This document shows, piece by piece, positions 16,608 through 26,119 of a stretch of 39,246 bases of DNA. Both the position numbers and the translations under genes were made by a program. Source of the stretch: SAR324 cluster bacterium JCVI-SC AAA005 (lineage in GTDB: Bacteria; SAR324; NAC60-12); the NCBI GenBank assembly GCA_000224765.2, contig AGAU01000113.1:1-39246 (forward strand). The letters run 5' to 3'. The first letter of the stretch is position 1; each line of letters opens with the position of its first letter. The notes beneath the pieces were generated by a model. That model was not told the DNA's origin and did no database searches. It saw nothing but the letters and a program-made list of their open reading frames with translations.

Positions 16608-17504
16608 GTGACTCATCCGAAGATTGGCTTTGTAGGACTTGGGCAGATGGGCGGTGGGATGGCATCCAATCTCACCACTGCTGGTCAGACTCTCTATGTT
16701 TATGATCAGTCTCCTTCTGCAATGGCAAGATTTGCTGATACCAAAGCTATTTGCTGCAAAAATCTCAATGAAATCGTGCCAACCTGCTCTCTTGTTTTCC
16801 TGTGCTTACCATCCGCCAAAGAAGTTGGTGAAGTTCTTTTCGGACCAAATGGATTGGTGGACAACTCCCCTAGGAAGCTTTCTATCATCGACACTTCGAC
16901 CCTCGAACGAAGTGAGGCCCTTCAGTTCCATGATGAACTTGCCCTCAAAGGAATCCAATACGCTGATTGCCCAGTATCAGGATTACCTGCACGAGCCCGT
17001 GAAGGAAAACTGACACTGATGTTTGGCGGATCACAAAATCTATTTGAGCAAGTGTCTCCGCTACTCGCATTACTTGGAAATAACATTGTCTATTGTGGGG
17101 AAGTAGGTTCTGGACAGTTAATGAAAGCTGTAAACAATATCATATACAACATCAATATTGTTGCTCTGTGCGAGATCCTACCACTGGCTGTGGTAGGGGG
17201 AATTTCGGTTGATGCCCTAGAACAGGTGATCACATCGGCGAGTTCTCGAAGTTTCGCAGGAGATCACTTTATTCCTCGGATGCTGGCCAGGAAATTCGAT
17301 GGAGATTTCCCGTTGGCTGGAGCTTACAAAGACATTCTGAACATGCAGAAAGTAGCAGCCGAAAAGCAGGCCCTAACACCCCTGATGAATGCAATGATAT
17401 GTAGCTACCAGAATACAATTGCTGAGGGGCTAGGAGATGAGCCCAAGAGTGCGATCATCAAAATCTACGAAAAAGTTCTTGGCGTCGAATTCAAGCGGGA
17501 GTAA
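16608..17504 (+). CDS. 3-hydroxyisobutyrate-dehydrogenase-family (beta-hydroxyacid) oxidoreductase
   Basis: A 298-residue protein with the family order intact. The dinucleotide motif GFVGLGQMGGGMA is at 7-19, the substrate motif ADCPVSGLPARAREGKL at 119-135, and the catalytic-lysine motif GSGQLMKAVNN at 167-177 (Lys173, Asn177). The C-terminal helical domain has FPLAGAYKDILNM. These enzymes oxidise 3-hydroxy acids such as hydroxyisobutyrate or tartronate semialdehyde partners with NAD(P). The usual DAPVSGGxxGA is altered to DCPVSGLPARA, which may change the substrate. Translation starts at a GTG with AGGGG six bases upstream. The gene probably shares a transcript with the alcohol dehydrogenase. 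Confidence 0.9.
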   Translation: MTHPKIGFVGLGQMGGGMASNLTTAGQTLYVYDQSPSAMARFADTKAICCKNLNEIVPTCSLVFLCLPSAKEVGEVLFGPNGLVDNSPRKLSIIDTSTLERSEALQFHDELALKGIQYADCPVSGLPARAREGKLTLMFGGSQNLFEQVSPLLALLGNNIVYCGEVGSGQLMKAVNNIIYNINIVALCEILPLAVVGGISVDALEQVITSASSRSFAGDHFIPRMLARKFDGDFPLAGAYKDILNMQKVAAEKQALTPLMNAMICSYQNTIAEGLGDEPKSAIIKIYEKVLGVEFKRE

Positions 17505-18268
17505 ACCGAATCGATACGTGCTTTAGTTGCGAAGTTTCCTGAAAATCATGACTTCACAAATTGATCATTTGTAACTTGGTGCAAGAGATTTAAGTTCCGC
17601 AACCCAAGCTTTGGAGTAGAATTTCGGAGTGCCCTTTGATGTTGGTGGCAAACATCCTGTCATAACCACACACAATCGGCTCCTTCGGTAAAGGACAAGG
17701 TAGTTTTGATGAATGATCCCAAAACAAAACTCCAGCTCACTTGAGGAATTTATCCACTACGTTGGGGGCTTCAAATTGAAGATATTCACCGAGCCACAAT
17801 GAGTTGCATGTACGAGCCAGGAGAATTGATCACCATGTCCTATGGTGGTTTGGAATGGAAGATTACTGTTCCCAAAGGTGGTAGCATAGCAGACGGGAGG
17901 GGAGGTTCTTACACGTGCTGATTAAATGGCCGGATGAAAAAATCCAACCCATCGTCTCACTCAAGACTCAGTGCAGTTGGATCATCTGGGAATTACGCAC
18001 TACAACCCCTCCGGCGCTGAGAATATTCTTCATAAATTGGGTGCCCTTCTAGAAATCAAAATCACTCAAGGCAAAGCTTTCCTATGCTTTCACGTGAGCA
18101 TGCCCACAGGCTTAGCTGTCCTAAATTCTAGGCTCTAGGAAGAACTTCCTGACGAGCAATTTCAAAAAATTTGGGAAAATATTGGATTCTACAAAAGATT
18201 GTAGAATGCTTTTTAATCATCAATAATAAAAGTTTAACAATGTGGAACTACAGTGATTGGAGAAAGCA
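17505..18268. other. Gap with possible decayed coding DNA
   Basis: No intact gene. On the plus strand, 17935-18138 is open for 67 codons (including LDHLGITHYNPSGAENILHK, then LGALLEIKITQGKAFLCFHV). After one TAG it continues for about 20 codons to 18204. A nearby short piece reads EPGELITMSYGGLEWKITV. These may be remnants of one gene, but I cannot name it, and chance is not excluded. The 3' part presumably carries the promoter of the pentapeptide-repeat gene. Confidence 0.35.
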
Positions 18269-18661
18269 ATGAGGGCCAGTTTTTTTCGAAACCTTAGCTA
18301 TGTAATCCTTGTGTTATGGGTGTGCTCATTCCAAATCTACGCCTATGACCGTGAAGATTTGGATCAACTCCTGAGAACCCATCATTGTTCCGATTGTGAT
18401 CTTTCACAGGCCAATCTGATTGGCTGGAATCTGAGGGGTGCTGACCTTAGCAATGCGAACTTGCAAGGAGCAAATCTACGAGGGGCGGCACTTATGTTTG
18501 CTGATCTTAGTGACGCCAATCTCGTTGGTGCCAATCTCAGTCGTGCCAATCTTTATGCGACAAATCTTTACGATGCAGATCTATATGGAGCAAATCTGTA
18601 TGGAGCCCGATTCTGCAACACCGTCATGCCCGATGGCAAAACCGCAATCAAAAGTTGTTAA
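18269..18661 (+). CDS. Secreted pentapeptide-repeat protein (second of three)
   Basis: About 130 residues with a signal peptide ([20 protein letters not shown]...IYA), then the cap [20 protein letters not shown]. Some 14 pentapeptide repeats follow ([20 protein letters not shown] and onward), ending in [16 protein letters not shown]. The cap and ending are clearly homologous to the protein at 8211-8663. The CxxC before the repeats and the C-terminal Cys pair are conserved. I choose the ATG at 18269, with GGAGA six bases upstream, over the in-frame TTG at 18257, which overlaps the ribosome site. It is monocistronic. Probably a periplasmic beta-helix; role unknown. Confidence 0.85.
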   Translation: MRASFFRNLSYVILVLWVCSFQIYAYDREDLDQLLRTHHCSDCDLSQANLIGWNLRGADLSNANLQGANLRGAALMFADLSDANLVGANLSRANLYATNLYDADLYGANLYGARFCNTVMPDGKTAIKSC

Positions 18662-18727
18662 AAAAATTGCCAGTCCTAGATTCTTAATTCTTGTAGATCT
18701 TGAGTTTGATCAAAACGAAGGAAGAAC

Positions 18728-19119
18728 ATAAAACTTATTCGACGTAGGCTGTTTCAGTCCTTGGGACTTTTGATCGGAGTCTATGCCTTATCATCACAGC
18801 AGAGGGTCTTAGCCGATGGGCTACAAAATTTTCTCAAAAGAATGACTTACCACTATATTCTTTCAGTGTCAGTTACAATCCGGGTATTGGAAAAGACTGA
18901 GTCCAAGCATTGCTGCCCAGTTTCCCAGATGTTGTGAGTGAGATCGGAATGGTGGGATGCCAACTGAGAAACGATGTTGGTAAATTGCTGATCCAATTCA
19001 TGACTCGCTGCAGAAATTTGAAAATGATCTTTGTAGAAGGCAACTTGTTCTCCACTTCGATGAGGAGCCAGATTGCCTCAGCAGGTAAAAAGCTGGAGGA
19101 TTGCATTACAATTATTTGA
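18728..19119 (+). pseudogene. Fossil of an exported protein with lost start codon
   Basis: After GGAAG, at the place of a start codon, stands ATA (18728-18730). It is followed by a good signal-peptide reading: KLIRRRLFQSLGLLIGVYAL, then SSQQRVLADG. A shift near 18830 is needed to continue as FSQKNDLPLYSFSVSYNPGI, then a TGA at 18898-18900. The reading then stays open for over 70 codons (LLPSFPDVVSEIGMVG..., ending KLEDCITII). I do not recognise the mature part. Lost start, frameshift and stop together indicate a pseudogene; the joining of the two frames is an inference. Confidence 0.45.
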
Positions 19120-19242
19120 TTGCTTTCCAGATCAAAAAACTTTTTAAGTAATTGAAAATATTTGTTTATTATCCTTCTATTCCCAGCACTTCCACACCCC
19201 CCAAATTTTAAGAATAACTCGCCTCCTTTATTGAAAACAAAT

Positions 19243-20104
19243 ATGGATCCTGCCGGGACAACCCCGTCCTATCTCTCTGGAATCCTAGCGATGCTACTAG
19301 GCCAATTATGTTTTTCGATGAATGATGCGCTTATGAAGTACAGTGTGGGGTCACACGGTGACCAGCAAAGTGTTTTCCTTCTTCTGTTCCTGGGAGGATT
19401 GCTAGTCTGTACGATGACAATTGGTTAGTTGATCGGCCAAGGTCATTTCAGTTTAAAGAACTTGTTTACGCTCAATGACATGCATCTCCGAGGGTGTGTT
19501 GAAGTACTTCTCACCGGAGCATTCTTTTCCTCGATACTCCTGCTGCCTCTCTCCGATGTCCACACAATCATGCTCTCAGCACCACTGATGATCACTGTCT
19601 CTGGCGCTTTAATGCTCAGGGAGCAGGTCCATTGGAAGAGTTGGCTAGCTGTTTTGCTAGGATTTTGTGGTGTCTTGGTCGTGATGTGGCCAGATGATCT
19701 TGGCTTTCAGATTACCTATCTCTTACCTCTAATAGCCACGATTCTGCTTGTTGTGCGTGAGTTGCTCACTAAACGGATGATGCCTCATTATCGAGGAATA
19801 GAAGTCGTCTTGGTGACATCTTTGATGACAACTCTGGCAGGTGGCATGCTCACTTTTTTGGGAAACATCGCTGAATTTCAATGCAATCCCTTATTTGATA
19901 TGTTCAGCCTGCATGTTGACAGTAGGCTACTTGATGGACTTACTAACCATTCGCTTGGCTCCAATTTCAGTTACTTCTCCCGTGCGCTATTCCATCATCA
20001 TTTTTGGGTCATTCAGCGCCTATCTAATTTTAGGCGAAACGCCTTCAATAAACATGATTCTAGGCTCATTGATTATTGCTACCAGTGGGCTTTTCGTGTT
20101 CTAA
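19243..20104 (+). pseudogene. EamA/DMT-type transporter, broken by a stop and a frameshift
   Basis: From the ATG at 19243 the frame encodes YLSGILAMLLGQLCFSMNDA and further helices typical of the drug/metabolite transporter superfamily. It meets a TAG at 19426-19428, then continues in the same frame through EVLLTGAFFSSILLLPLSDV and the duplicated half (LPLIATILLVVRELLTKRM). Around 19850-19900, where a run of six T occurs (19853-19858), the reading moves by one base. The last helices are intact in the new frame (IPYLICSACMLTVGYLMDLL, IIIFGSFSAYLILGETPS), ending at 20104. All ten expected helices are represented, so the gene was lost recently. A sequencing error could account for the shift but hardly for the stop as well. 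Confidence 0.8.
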
Positions 20105-20211
20105 AGAAAGTAGTTAATTTTCCTACTAGCTACGCCTATCTATTTTATTTAGATAATCTAAATAATTTTTATTAAAAATATCCTAATACGAAACGCAGAA
20201 CGCAAAATAAT

Positions 20212-20958
20212 CTATACTTGCTTGGCTGCTTTTGGAAAGAGGTGACGAATGCGTAGAATGGAGGCAATACTCAAAGTGGGTGTCAACAAAAGAGCATACA
20301 GTAATCCCTTGGCAAGACTAGGCAGTCCACTTTCATCAACCCAGCGCAGAGACACGAAAAGGAAAACCATCAGTTTAGGCACTCCAAGACAACCAAAGCA
20401 CATCGCCATGTCGAACAGGAGCTTGGAAATCAGGTTCGTGATTAGCCCTTTTTGATAATGGGGGATAGCATCAAGCTTCTCAATATATTCTGGATCAAGA
20501 CCATTCAGGCGGGCACCTGTTCGAATCAATTCAAGATAGCGCAGGGTAGGTGGGCGGTCCTCGGGTAATTTTCTGGCCTCTAATGCTCTGAATACAACAG
20601 CTTTTTGGACCTTTCCACAATAGGTTTCTACTTCCACAGCCTCTCTAGCATAACTTTGGTCTCCTCCTTCACTTTGCACAAGCTTTGCGAAATCTTCAGG
20701 ACTCAAGCGCACCAGCACTCCGTGCACTGTTTCTCCAGGATCGGGTTCGACACCTGCCATCGATGGTTCCAACCAAGAGATTCCTCTCAAATTGAAAGCA
20801 AGACGCCAACCTTTGAGTTTGGCTGGGAAGCTCTCCTTGATTACCAGATTGGCTCGTCCACTCATCTTGTTGGGATGCATGTTGGAGCCAATGGCAAAAT
20901 TCCAAATATCTTCCTCAGTTTGTTCTAAAGGATTTTCAGCAGTTATGGGTGTGCTCAT
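20212..20958 (-). CDS. Gamma-glutamylcyclotransferase-like protein with C-terminal membrane segments
   Basis: The N-terminal 165 or so residues have the AIG2/gamma-glutamylcyclotransferase fold. The substrate loop is NFAIGSNMHPNKM (IGSN at 23-26), LAFNLRGISWLEPSMAGVEP follows, and the catalytic Glu97 lies in LVQSEGGDQSYAREAVEV. Such enzymes release 5-oxoproline from gamma-glutamyl peptides or amines. After YLELIRTGARLNGLDPEYIE comes an unusual extension of about 75 residues with two hydrophobic stretches (LLFDMAMCFGCLGVPKLMVF, LPSLAKGLLYALLLTPTLS) and a basic end, so the protein is probably membrane-bound. It lies 107 bases downstream of the phosphotransferase gene on the same strand. Confidence 0.8.
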   Translation of the reverse strand: MSTPITAENPLEQTEEDIWNFAIGSNMHPNKMSGRANLVIKESFPAKLKGWRLAFNLRGISWLEPSMAGVEPDPGETVHGVLVRLSPEDFAKLVQSEGGDQSYAREAVEVETYCGKVQKAVVFRALEARKLPEDRPPTLRYLELIRTGARLNGLDPEYIEKLDAIPHYQKGLITNLISKLLFDMAMCFGCLGVPKLMVFLFVSLRWVDESGLPSLAKGLLYALLLTPTLSIASILRIRHLFPKAAKQV

Positions 20959-21065
20959 CAGCAGTTACAAATAAAAGCGAAATCTATAAAATTCATTTTC
21001 ATTGAGAGCATGTTCATAGTCTCAGTTTTCTGAGATGAGCTATCTAACATTCTCTCTAAAAGGCC

Positions 21066-22004
21066 TCATTGGATGGGCAAGTTGACGAGTTCTTGCATCC
21101 GATCTGCTGTCTCCTGCAAGACCCGCCAATTCTCTGTATATGCATTGTATGCAATATGATCCAAACCAATGTGCAGATAGCAAGCGTTTAGTCTTTCTGT
21201 TAGGTTTTTTGGTGTATCGCCAATTTGAGACCATCGATCTTCCAAAGCCTTTCGAAAAAGAGGGATATCCAGATTTGTGTGCCAGGGCGCCCAGAATTCA
21301 AACCAAGCCAAATCGTAAAGGTGGTCTCCAAAACGTCCACATCCCCAATCAAAGACTGCGTTGATGTGTCCGCCACTAACTAGGACATTTCGATTCATCA
21401 AATCGCAATGTAGCAAAGAACGAGGGACATTCGCTAAGGCAAATTCCTTCAAATTATCCAAGCCTCGCTCAAAAGCAACCATTCCTGAAGGATAATTCTG
21501 TTCAAGTTTACGACGCCAACCATGAGTGCGTTGGGTTGGCTTGTCTCCCTCAACATCAAGCAGATACTCACTCCAAGTATCAAATTTAGCGGTCCCATCT
21601 TTGTCCCAATGCCCCACTCCGGAAGCCTCTTTGAGATCTACAGTCCGTAAAGCCTCCAGCGCATTGACCAGATCCGGAATGATGCCTTGCCAAACCTCAA
21701 TGGCTACTTGCTCAAGCGGATTTCCATGTGCTCTACGAGAGATAGCAAAGTAGCCATCCTGTATCTCCCCAACCTCAAAGACCTCGGGAATGGGGAGTTC
21801 AGCTGAACTAAACCTAGCCGCCCAGCAATCTTTTTGAAAATCTTCAATGTAACGCCCAAAGCGGATTGCATATTCCCTGTCTTCAACAAGGTATCCGAAA
21901 CAGCGAGACCAAGCGCCCTCACCGATAAATTTAAGCTGTTGTGGTTCAGCAGAAAGATAGCTTCGTAGAAATTGCTGAGTTTGTTTTAAGGATACCGATG
22001 ACAT
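21066..22004 (-). CDS. Aminoglycoside/choline-kinase-like phosphotransferase
   Basis: About 312 residues of the APH (protein-kinase-like) superfamily. The N-lobe has FIGEGAWSRCFGYLV and EYAIRFG. The catalytic loop is SLLHCDLMNRNVLV (His199, Asp201, Asn206), and the metal-binding motif is AVFDWGCGRFGD with Asp219. The family phosphorylates small molecules such as aminoglycosides, choline, homoserine or sugars, and resistance cannot be inferred from sequence. I prefer the ATG at 22004, which begins directly before the kinase N-lobe helix; an upstream GTG would add 34 residues without domain support. Ribosome sites are weak at both. It precedes the cyclotransferase-like gene, and the two may be co-transcribed. 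Confidence 0.85.
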   Translation of the reverse strand: MSSVSLKQTQQFLRSYLSAEPQQLKFIGEGAWSRCFGYLVEDREYAIRFGRYIEDFQKDCWAARFSSAELPIPEVFEVGEIQDGYFAISRRAHGNPLEQVAIEVWQGIIPDLVNALEALRTVDLKEASGVGHWDKDGTAKFDTWSEYLLDVEGDKPTQRTHGWRRKLEQNYPSGMVAFERGLDNLKEFALANVPRSLLHCDLMNRNVLVSGGHINAVFDWGCGRFGDHLYDLAWFEFWAPWHTNLDIPLFRKALEDRWSQIGDTPKNLTERLNACYLHIGLDHIAYNAYTENWRVLQETADRMQELVNLPIQ

Positions 22005-22699
22005 CGTTTTAGAAGTAAAGAAATTCAGTAAAATTAGAGAATTTTTGTGGACTTGCCAAACAACTGAATAACGTAGCGAGGCTGTTGTGACTGTTATGAT
22101 ATCCACAAGAACGGTTCATTTCATGGACGATTTGAGTCAATTATACCAGTTCTTTGTCAAGATTAGCGAGAGGGCAGATTGCGGTGCAAGGGTGGAGGGA
22201 TTTTGCAGGTATTGTTGGCACTGTCAGGAAAAGCGACTTTAAAACCTGACTGTGAATCCAGATGGGAGGATTGGGCTAAAATGAGGCGCTCACCTGAGAT
22301 CATTGTAGAACTATGCAGATGAAGGCAGCCCTCATCACCCAGTGAGACCAGTAGAAAATCCTATGGACGTGAACATCAGTAAAGAGTGAAACACTGCCCG
22401 TTTGAACAAGATGATCATGAAGATTGCCTCGGTCCCACAAATAGGATTTCCAATCTACATATTATAAGATTTGTTTCCAAGAAGTTCCAGATCCTTTATT
22501 TATGGGTCAGTGAGCTAGTCTCTAGTTAATTTTTTACCAGCACAGTTTGAGAAAAAATTTAGTAGATTCAAATTAAATTATTGATAAATTTGTTAAAAAT
22601 TTAAAAGCGTGATTATAAAAAATATCTTTTTAAATTCGTTTCAAGAACCTATGTTTCTCTCTTCCAAAAATAAACCAAATTGATTTCTCTTGGTGCAAC
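22005..22699. other. Intergenic stretch with a zinc-dehydrogenase remnant
   Basis: Between divergent genes. Near 22319-22390 the plus strand reads MKAALITQ, stop, DQ, stop, KI. After a one-base shift it continues MDVNISKE. This resembles the first 20 or so residues of a zinc alcohol dehydrogenase (MKAALIT...Q.L.I.DV.I) and may be a short fossil. The 22500-22690 part is very AT-rich and holds a candidate promoter for the sensor kinase. Confidence 0.35.
22590..22619 (+). promoter_or_regulatory. Candidate sigma-70-type promoter for the hybrid kinase
   Basis: TTGTTA at 22590-22595 (four of six to the -35 consensus) and TATAAA at 22614-22619 (five of six) are 18 bases apart. They lie about 80 bases before the kinase ATG in AT-rich DNA. 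Such matches arise by chance in AT-rich sequence. Confidence 0.3.
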
Positions 22700-25459
22700 A
22701 TGATTTCAAGGCACTCTCTCAGAATTTTGATTCTGATCCTGATAGGGAATATTCTCTCAGGCCCTCCCAGCTGGGCAAAGTTGCCCGTCGAACTCAATGC
22801 TGAGTTTGAGTCAGCCTATCTTCGTTCCGAATTGGAGTTTCTTGAAGATCCCTCAGGATTGATGGAATTGGAACAAGTGCTTAGTTCAGAGAATAAGAGG
22901 CGCTTTCAACCCAACGGAGAAAACGTTTTTAACCAGGGAAATACTAACTCAGTTTATTGGTTGCGTTACAGTGTCGCTAATCCTACCGCCAATTCTATTC
23001 ACCTAATATTCAGTATTGATAACATCTATGGATCCCTTGAACTCTACGGTTTGAAGACAACTGGAGAGAGTTTCTTGGTTTTCAAGAAATCAGCCCAACA
23101 ACTTGTCAAGGAAGGAGCAACAACCTGGGATCTTCAGAACACTTCAATATCGGTAGGTGCTGATCAGCAAACAGAATACTACTTGCGTATTGAACCAAAT
23201 CTGATTCTTCGAGCAGAAATTTCGCTCTGGGAGCCAGCGGCCCTAAGACAGCATTTTACTGATAAATACAATCTGCTGAGCATTAGTTGGGGGTTCATCA
23301 GCTGTAATGCATTTTTCAGCCTTTTGTTCTTCTTTTTTCTCCGCGATAGGACCTATTTATTCTACGGTCTGCATCTACTTTTTTTCATCTTCCACCGAAT
23401 GCTCACCAAAGGTTGGTGGATCACTGAATTTCCAAGCCTCGATTGGTTCAACTGGGTGCGAATCTATGTTGTTGGATTGACAATCGTTACCATTTTACTC
23501 TTTTTTTCAAAAGTCCTGGATCTAAAAGATAAACACCCGATTTCGCACAAGATCATCAGATCAGCTGTCTTCTGCATGCTTGGAATCTCATTCCTAGTAG
23601 CTTGGCTAGAGCCAAATCAAGCATTTCGAGTGTTTATGACCATCTCAGCAACTTCCACCATATTTCTACTGATCCCTTACAAGGCTTGGAGAACTGGAGA
23701 TAAGAATGCTCTTTTCTATTCCTTAGGCTGGGGAATCCTATGCTTATCAACATTAATAGGAACCCAAAATGCCATGGGACTTTTGGAGTTTCCGACTTCT
23801 ATCTTTTTTGTCATGGAGTTGGGCGCTTTTTCAGAGTCATTGTTGTTTTCAATTGCATTGGCATTTCGCGTTCCTCAGAACGTTAAGGAACGCCAAAGGG
23901 CTCAAGAGCTATTATTAAAACAAATGCAGGCGACTGAACACTTCAAAAATCAGTTTCTGGCGAACACCTCCCATGAGTTGAAAACACCATTGCATGGCAT
24001 CATGGGGCTCACAGAAAATCTGCTCACAGAAGCTCGTCAGCGAGGCATGCAGCAGATGTCTGAGACACTCCATTTGATAATCCAAAGCGGAAGACGCCTG
24101 AATTTACTTATCAATAACCTCTTGGATCTCACTGCATTACGAGAGCACCGATTAGCTCTAAATCCAGAGCTATGCTACCTGCAGCCGCTTGTGCGCTCGG
24201 CTGTTGACCTGATCAACGTACAGTTTTCTGCCAAAAAACTCCGCATTGAAAACCAGGTATCTGAATTCGTTCTCCCTGTTCACGCCGACCCATCAAGGAT
24301 AGAGCAGGTTTTCCTGAATCTCCTTTACAATGCCTGTAAGTTTACTTCACAAGGACGAATTCAAATTCGGTCTGCAACAGATGATGAGAGTTTGCGAACC
24401 GAAATTCATGATTCAGGGCCTGGAGTCGATGATGGTGATCGTAAAATTATCTTTGAAGCCTTCGAACAACAAAACTCAGCCGTGACGGAAGGTATTGGAC
24501 TGGGTTTGGCGATCTCCAAGGAAATCATTGAGGAGCACAGAGGTAAAATCGGAGTAGAGCCTTCCCCTCTGGGTGGGGCGTGTTTCTGGTTCTCTCTACC
24601 ACTAGCGCAACCCTCCCAAATCCCTTTGACAGAGGATGGGGCAAATGAAAAATCTGGTAACCAAATATCTTTTCCATCTGCCGTCTCATCTGATTTAAAA
24701 TCCAGAGGGAGTATTTCCATTTTAATTATCGATGATGATCCAGTAAATCTGCACATCTTGACAGGTATGCTCACAGAGACTGACTGGACCTTTACCTGTT
24801 GTAGTTCTGGTCAGGAAGCTCTTGAGTTGATGAATCAAACCACAGGCTTTGATTTGGTATTACTGGACCTAATGATGGATGGAATGGACGGAATTGAACT
24901 TTGCACAATTCTTCGCCAACAATTTGCAAAAGAGGATTTGCCAATTCTCTTCCTGACTGCACTGACTCGGACCGAGGAGCTTACCCAGGCTTTCGAAGCC
25001 GGTGCAAACGACTATCTTACAAAGCCAATTCAGAAAGCAGAATTGAAAGCAAGAATTTCTTCACAGCTGGAACTCGCTCAATTGCGCTATTCAACTTCGC
25101 AGGCTATTCATGAAAAAAGTAAATCCATGAGAGACCTGCTCGCTCAGACCATGGAGGTAGTAGTTCATTGCTGGGAGGATTGCCAAGGAAAGGATCAAAT
25201 TTCTTTAGCTCAGGAATCCAAACTTTGGGGAGCTTACCTGGATAAGACCAATGGGGTCTGGCGATCACCCGGAATTAGACAGTACCTCTCAGCCTCCTCT
25301 ATGCCTAAAAGGCCTCGCTGGCGTAAAGTTGCCCAAACTGTTGAATTTCTCCAGGCTCAACTTCCCAAGGATGATCCCCATCAACAACAACTTTCAGAGT
25401 TACTTGGAGAAATCTACGAGAAGTCTCAACAGGAGGGTCGTAATTCATCAGAGACTTAA
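22700..25459 (+). CDS. Hybrid sensor histidine kinase with 7TMR-DISM sensor and receiver domain
   Basis: A 919-residue protein. A signal peptide (1-26) precedes an extracellular 7TMR-DISM-type beta domain (about 40-180, with TNSVYWLRYSVANPT). Seven membrane helices follow at about 190-390. The HisKA domain has phospho-acceptor His425 in NTSHELKTPLHGIMG, and the ATPase domain has LLYNACKF (Asn544), DSGPGV (571-576) and GIGLGLAIS. A receiver domain at about 672-790 has acidic Asp678-680, phospho-acceptor Asp723 (LLDLMMDGMDG), Thr753 and Lys775. The last 110 residues (HCWEDCQGKDQISLAQESKL, SPGIRQYLSASSMPKRPRWR) form a compact unassigned domain. The periplasmic sensor of this class often binds carbohydrates or other small ligands. 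No output regulator gene is adjacent, although four small genes follow on the same strand. Confidence 0.93.
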   Translation: MISRHSLRILILILIGNILSGPPSWAKLPVELNAEFESAYLRSELEFLEDPSGLMELEQVLSSENKRRFQPNGENVFNQGNTNSVYWLRYSVANPTANSIHLIFSIDNIYGSLELYGLKTTGESFLVFKKSAQQLVKEGATTWDLQNTSISVGADQQTEYYLRIEPNLILRAEISLWEPAALRQHFTDKYNLLSISWGFISCNAFFSLLFFFFLRDRTYLFYGLHLLFFIFHRMLTKGWWITEFPSLDWFNWVRIYVVGLTIVTILLFFSKVLDLKDKHPISHKIIRSAVFCMLGISFLVAWLEPNQAFRVFMTISATSTIFLLIPYKAWRTGDKNALFYSLGWGILCLSTLIGTQNAMGLLEFPTSIFFVMELGAFSESLLFSIALAFRVPQNVKERQRAQELLLKQMQATEHFKNQFLANTSHELKTPLHGIMGLTENLLTEARQRGMQQMSETLHLIIQSGRRLNLLINNLLDLTALREHRLALNPELCYLQPLVRSAVDLINVQFSAKKLRIENQVSEFVLPVHADPSRIEQVFLNLLYNACKFTSQGRIQIRSATDDESLRTEIHDSGPGVDDGDRKIIFEAFEQQNSAVTEGIGLGLAISKEIIEEHRGKIGVEPSPLGGACFWFSLPLAQPSQIPLTEDGANEKSGNQISFPSAVSSDLKSRGSISILIIDDDPVNLHILTGMLTETDWTFTCCSSGQEALELMNQTTGFDLVLLDLMMDGMDGIELCTILRQQFAKEDLPILFLTALTRTEELTQAFEAGANDYLTKPIQKAELKARISSQLELAQLRYSTSQAIHEKSKSMRDLLAQTMEVVVHCWEDCQGKDQISLAQESKLWGAYLDKTNGVWRSPGIRQYLSASSMPKRPRWRKVAQTVEFLQAQLPKDDPHQQQLSELLGEIYEKSQQEGRNSSET

Positions 25460-25690
25460 TGCCTTCAGATCCGACTAAAATCCCATCATTCCCTCTATTC
25501 CATCCAATCTGCAAAGAAACTTTGAATCTGAAATAGTCGAATCTCTTTGATTAAATTTTCGTATATATTCAAATACTTGCTCTAAATTCACTCAAAATAC
25601 TCTCAATCTTTGCTGGCAAAAATTTTGGGGCAAACTAATGTCTTGTTGATCACTTCAATCAAAATTAATTTTTCTCCTTGCAGTCGCCCC

Positions 25691-25900
25691 ATGGTTGTCC
25701 AATACAAAAAAGCTGACAATCAATATCAATTCAGTATCCAGGGAGAAGCATCTGAAAAGGAGGTAGAGGCACTTCTAAAAAGATTCCAGGAATTGCTTCA
25801 CCCTGAACCAGGCTTACGAGTAAATCTTGTTTTGGATTGTACGGACTATCTGGGGAGACGTTATGAAGAACCAATTCATCCAGAGGGTGGCGAATCCTGA
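25691..25900 (+). CDS. Small hypothetical protein
   Basis: A 69-residue acidic protein starting MVVQYKKADNQYQFSIQGEA. It has a likely helix (EKEVEALLKRFQELL), a strand (LRVNLVLDCTDYLG) and a charged tail. The beta-alpha-beta pattern loosely recalls STAS-like or other small regulatory folds, but I cannot assign it. I prefer the ATG at 25691 to the upstream in-frame TTG at 25610, because the residues before it look non-coding. The ribosome site is not clear. It follows the sensor kinase by 231 bases. Confidence 0.5.
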   Translation: MVVQYKKADNQYQFSIQGEASEKEVEALLKRFQELLHPEPGLRVNLVLDCTDYLGRRYEEPIHPEGGES

Positions 25901-26119
25901 ATTTGCTTCCATTAGGGGAATTCAGCTTCTTTTCCAGTCCGACTTACAACAAAAAATTTAGGAACCAGATAGTTCCAAGTATAAAAGGCGGGATGCCAAT
26001 GAATTCATTGCCGTATCAGGTTTCTTGCCGCCGCAAAAGAACGTGCTTTCTCATCTAGCAAAAGTGGCGTGAGAAACTCTGACAGTAGAATCTCTCTCAG
26101 CATTGAAAAGGAGAGCACG

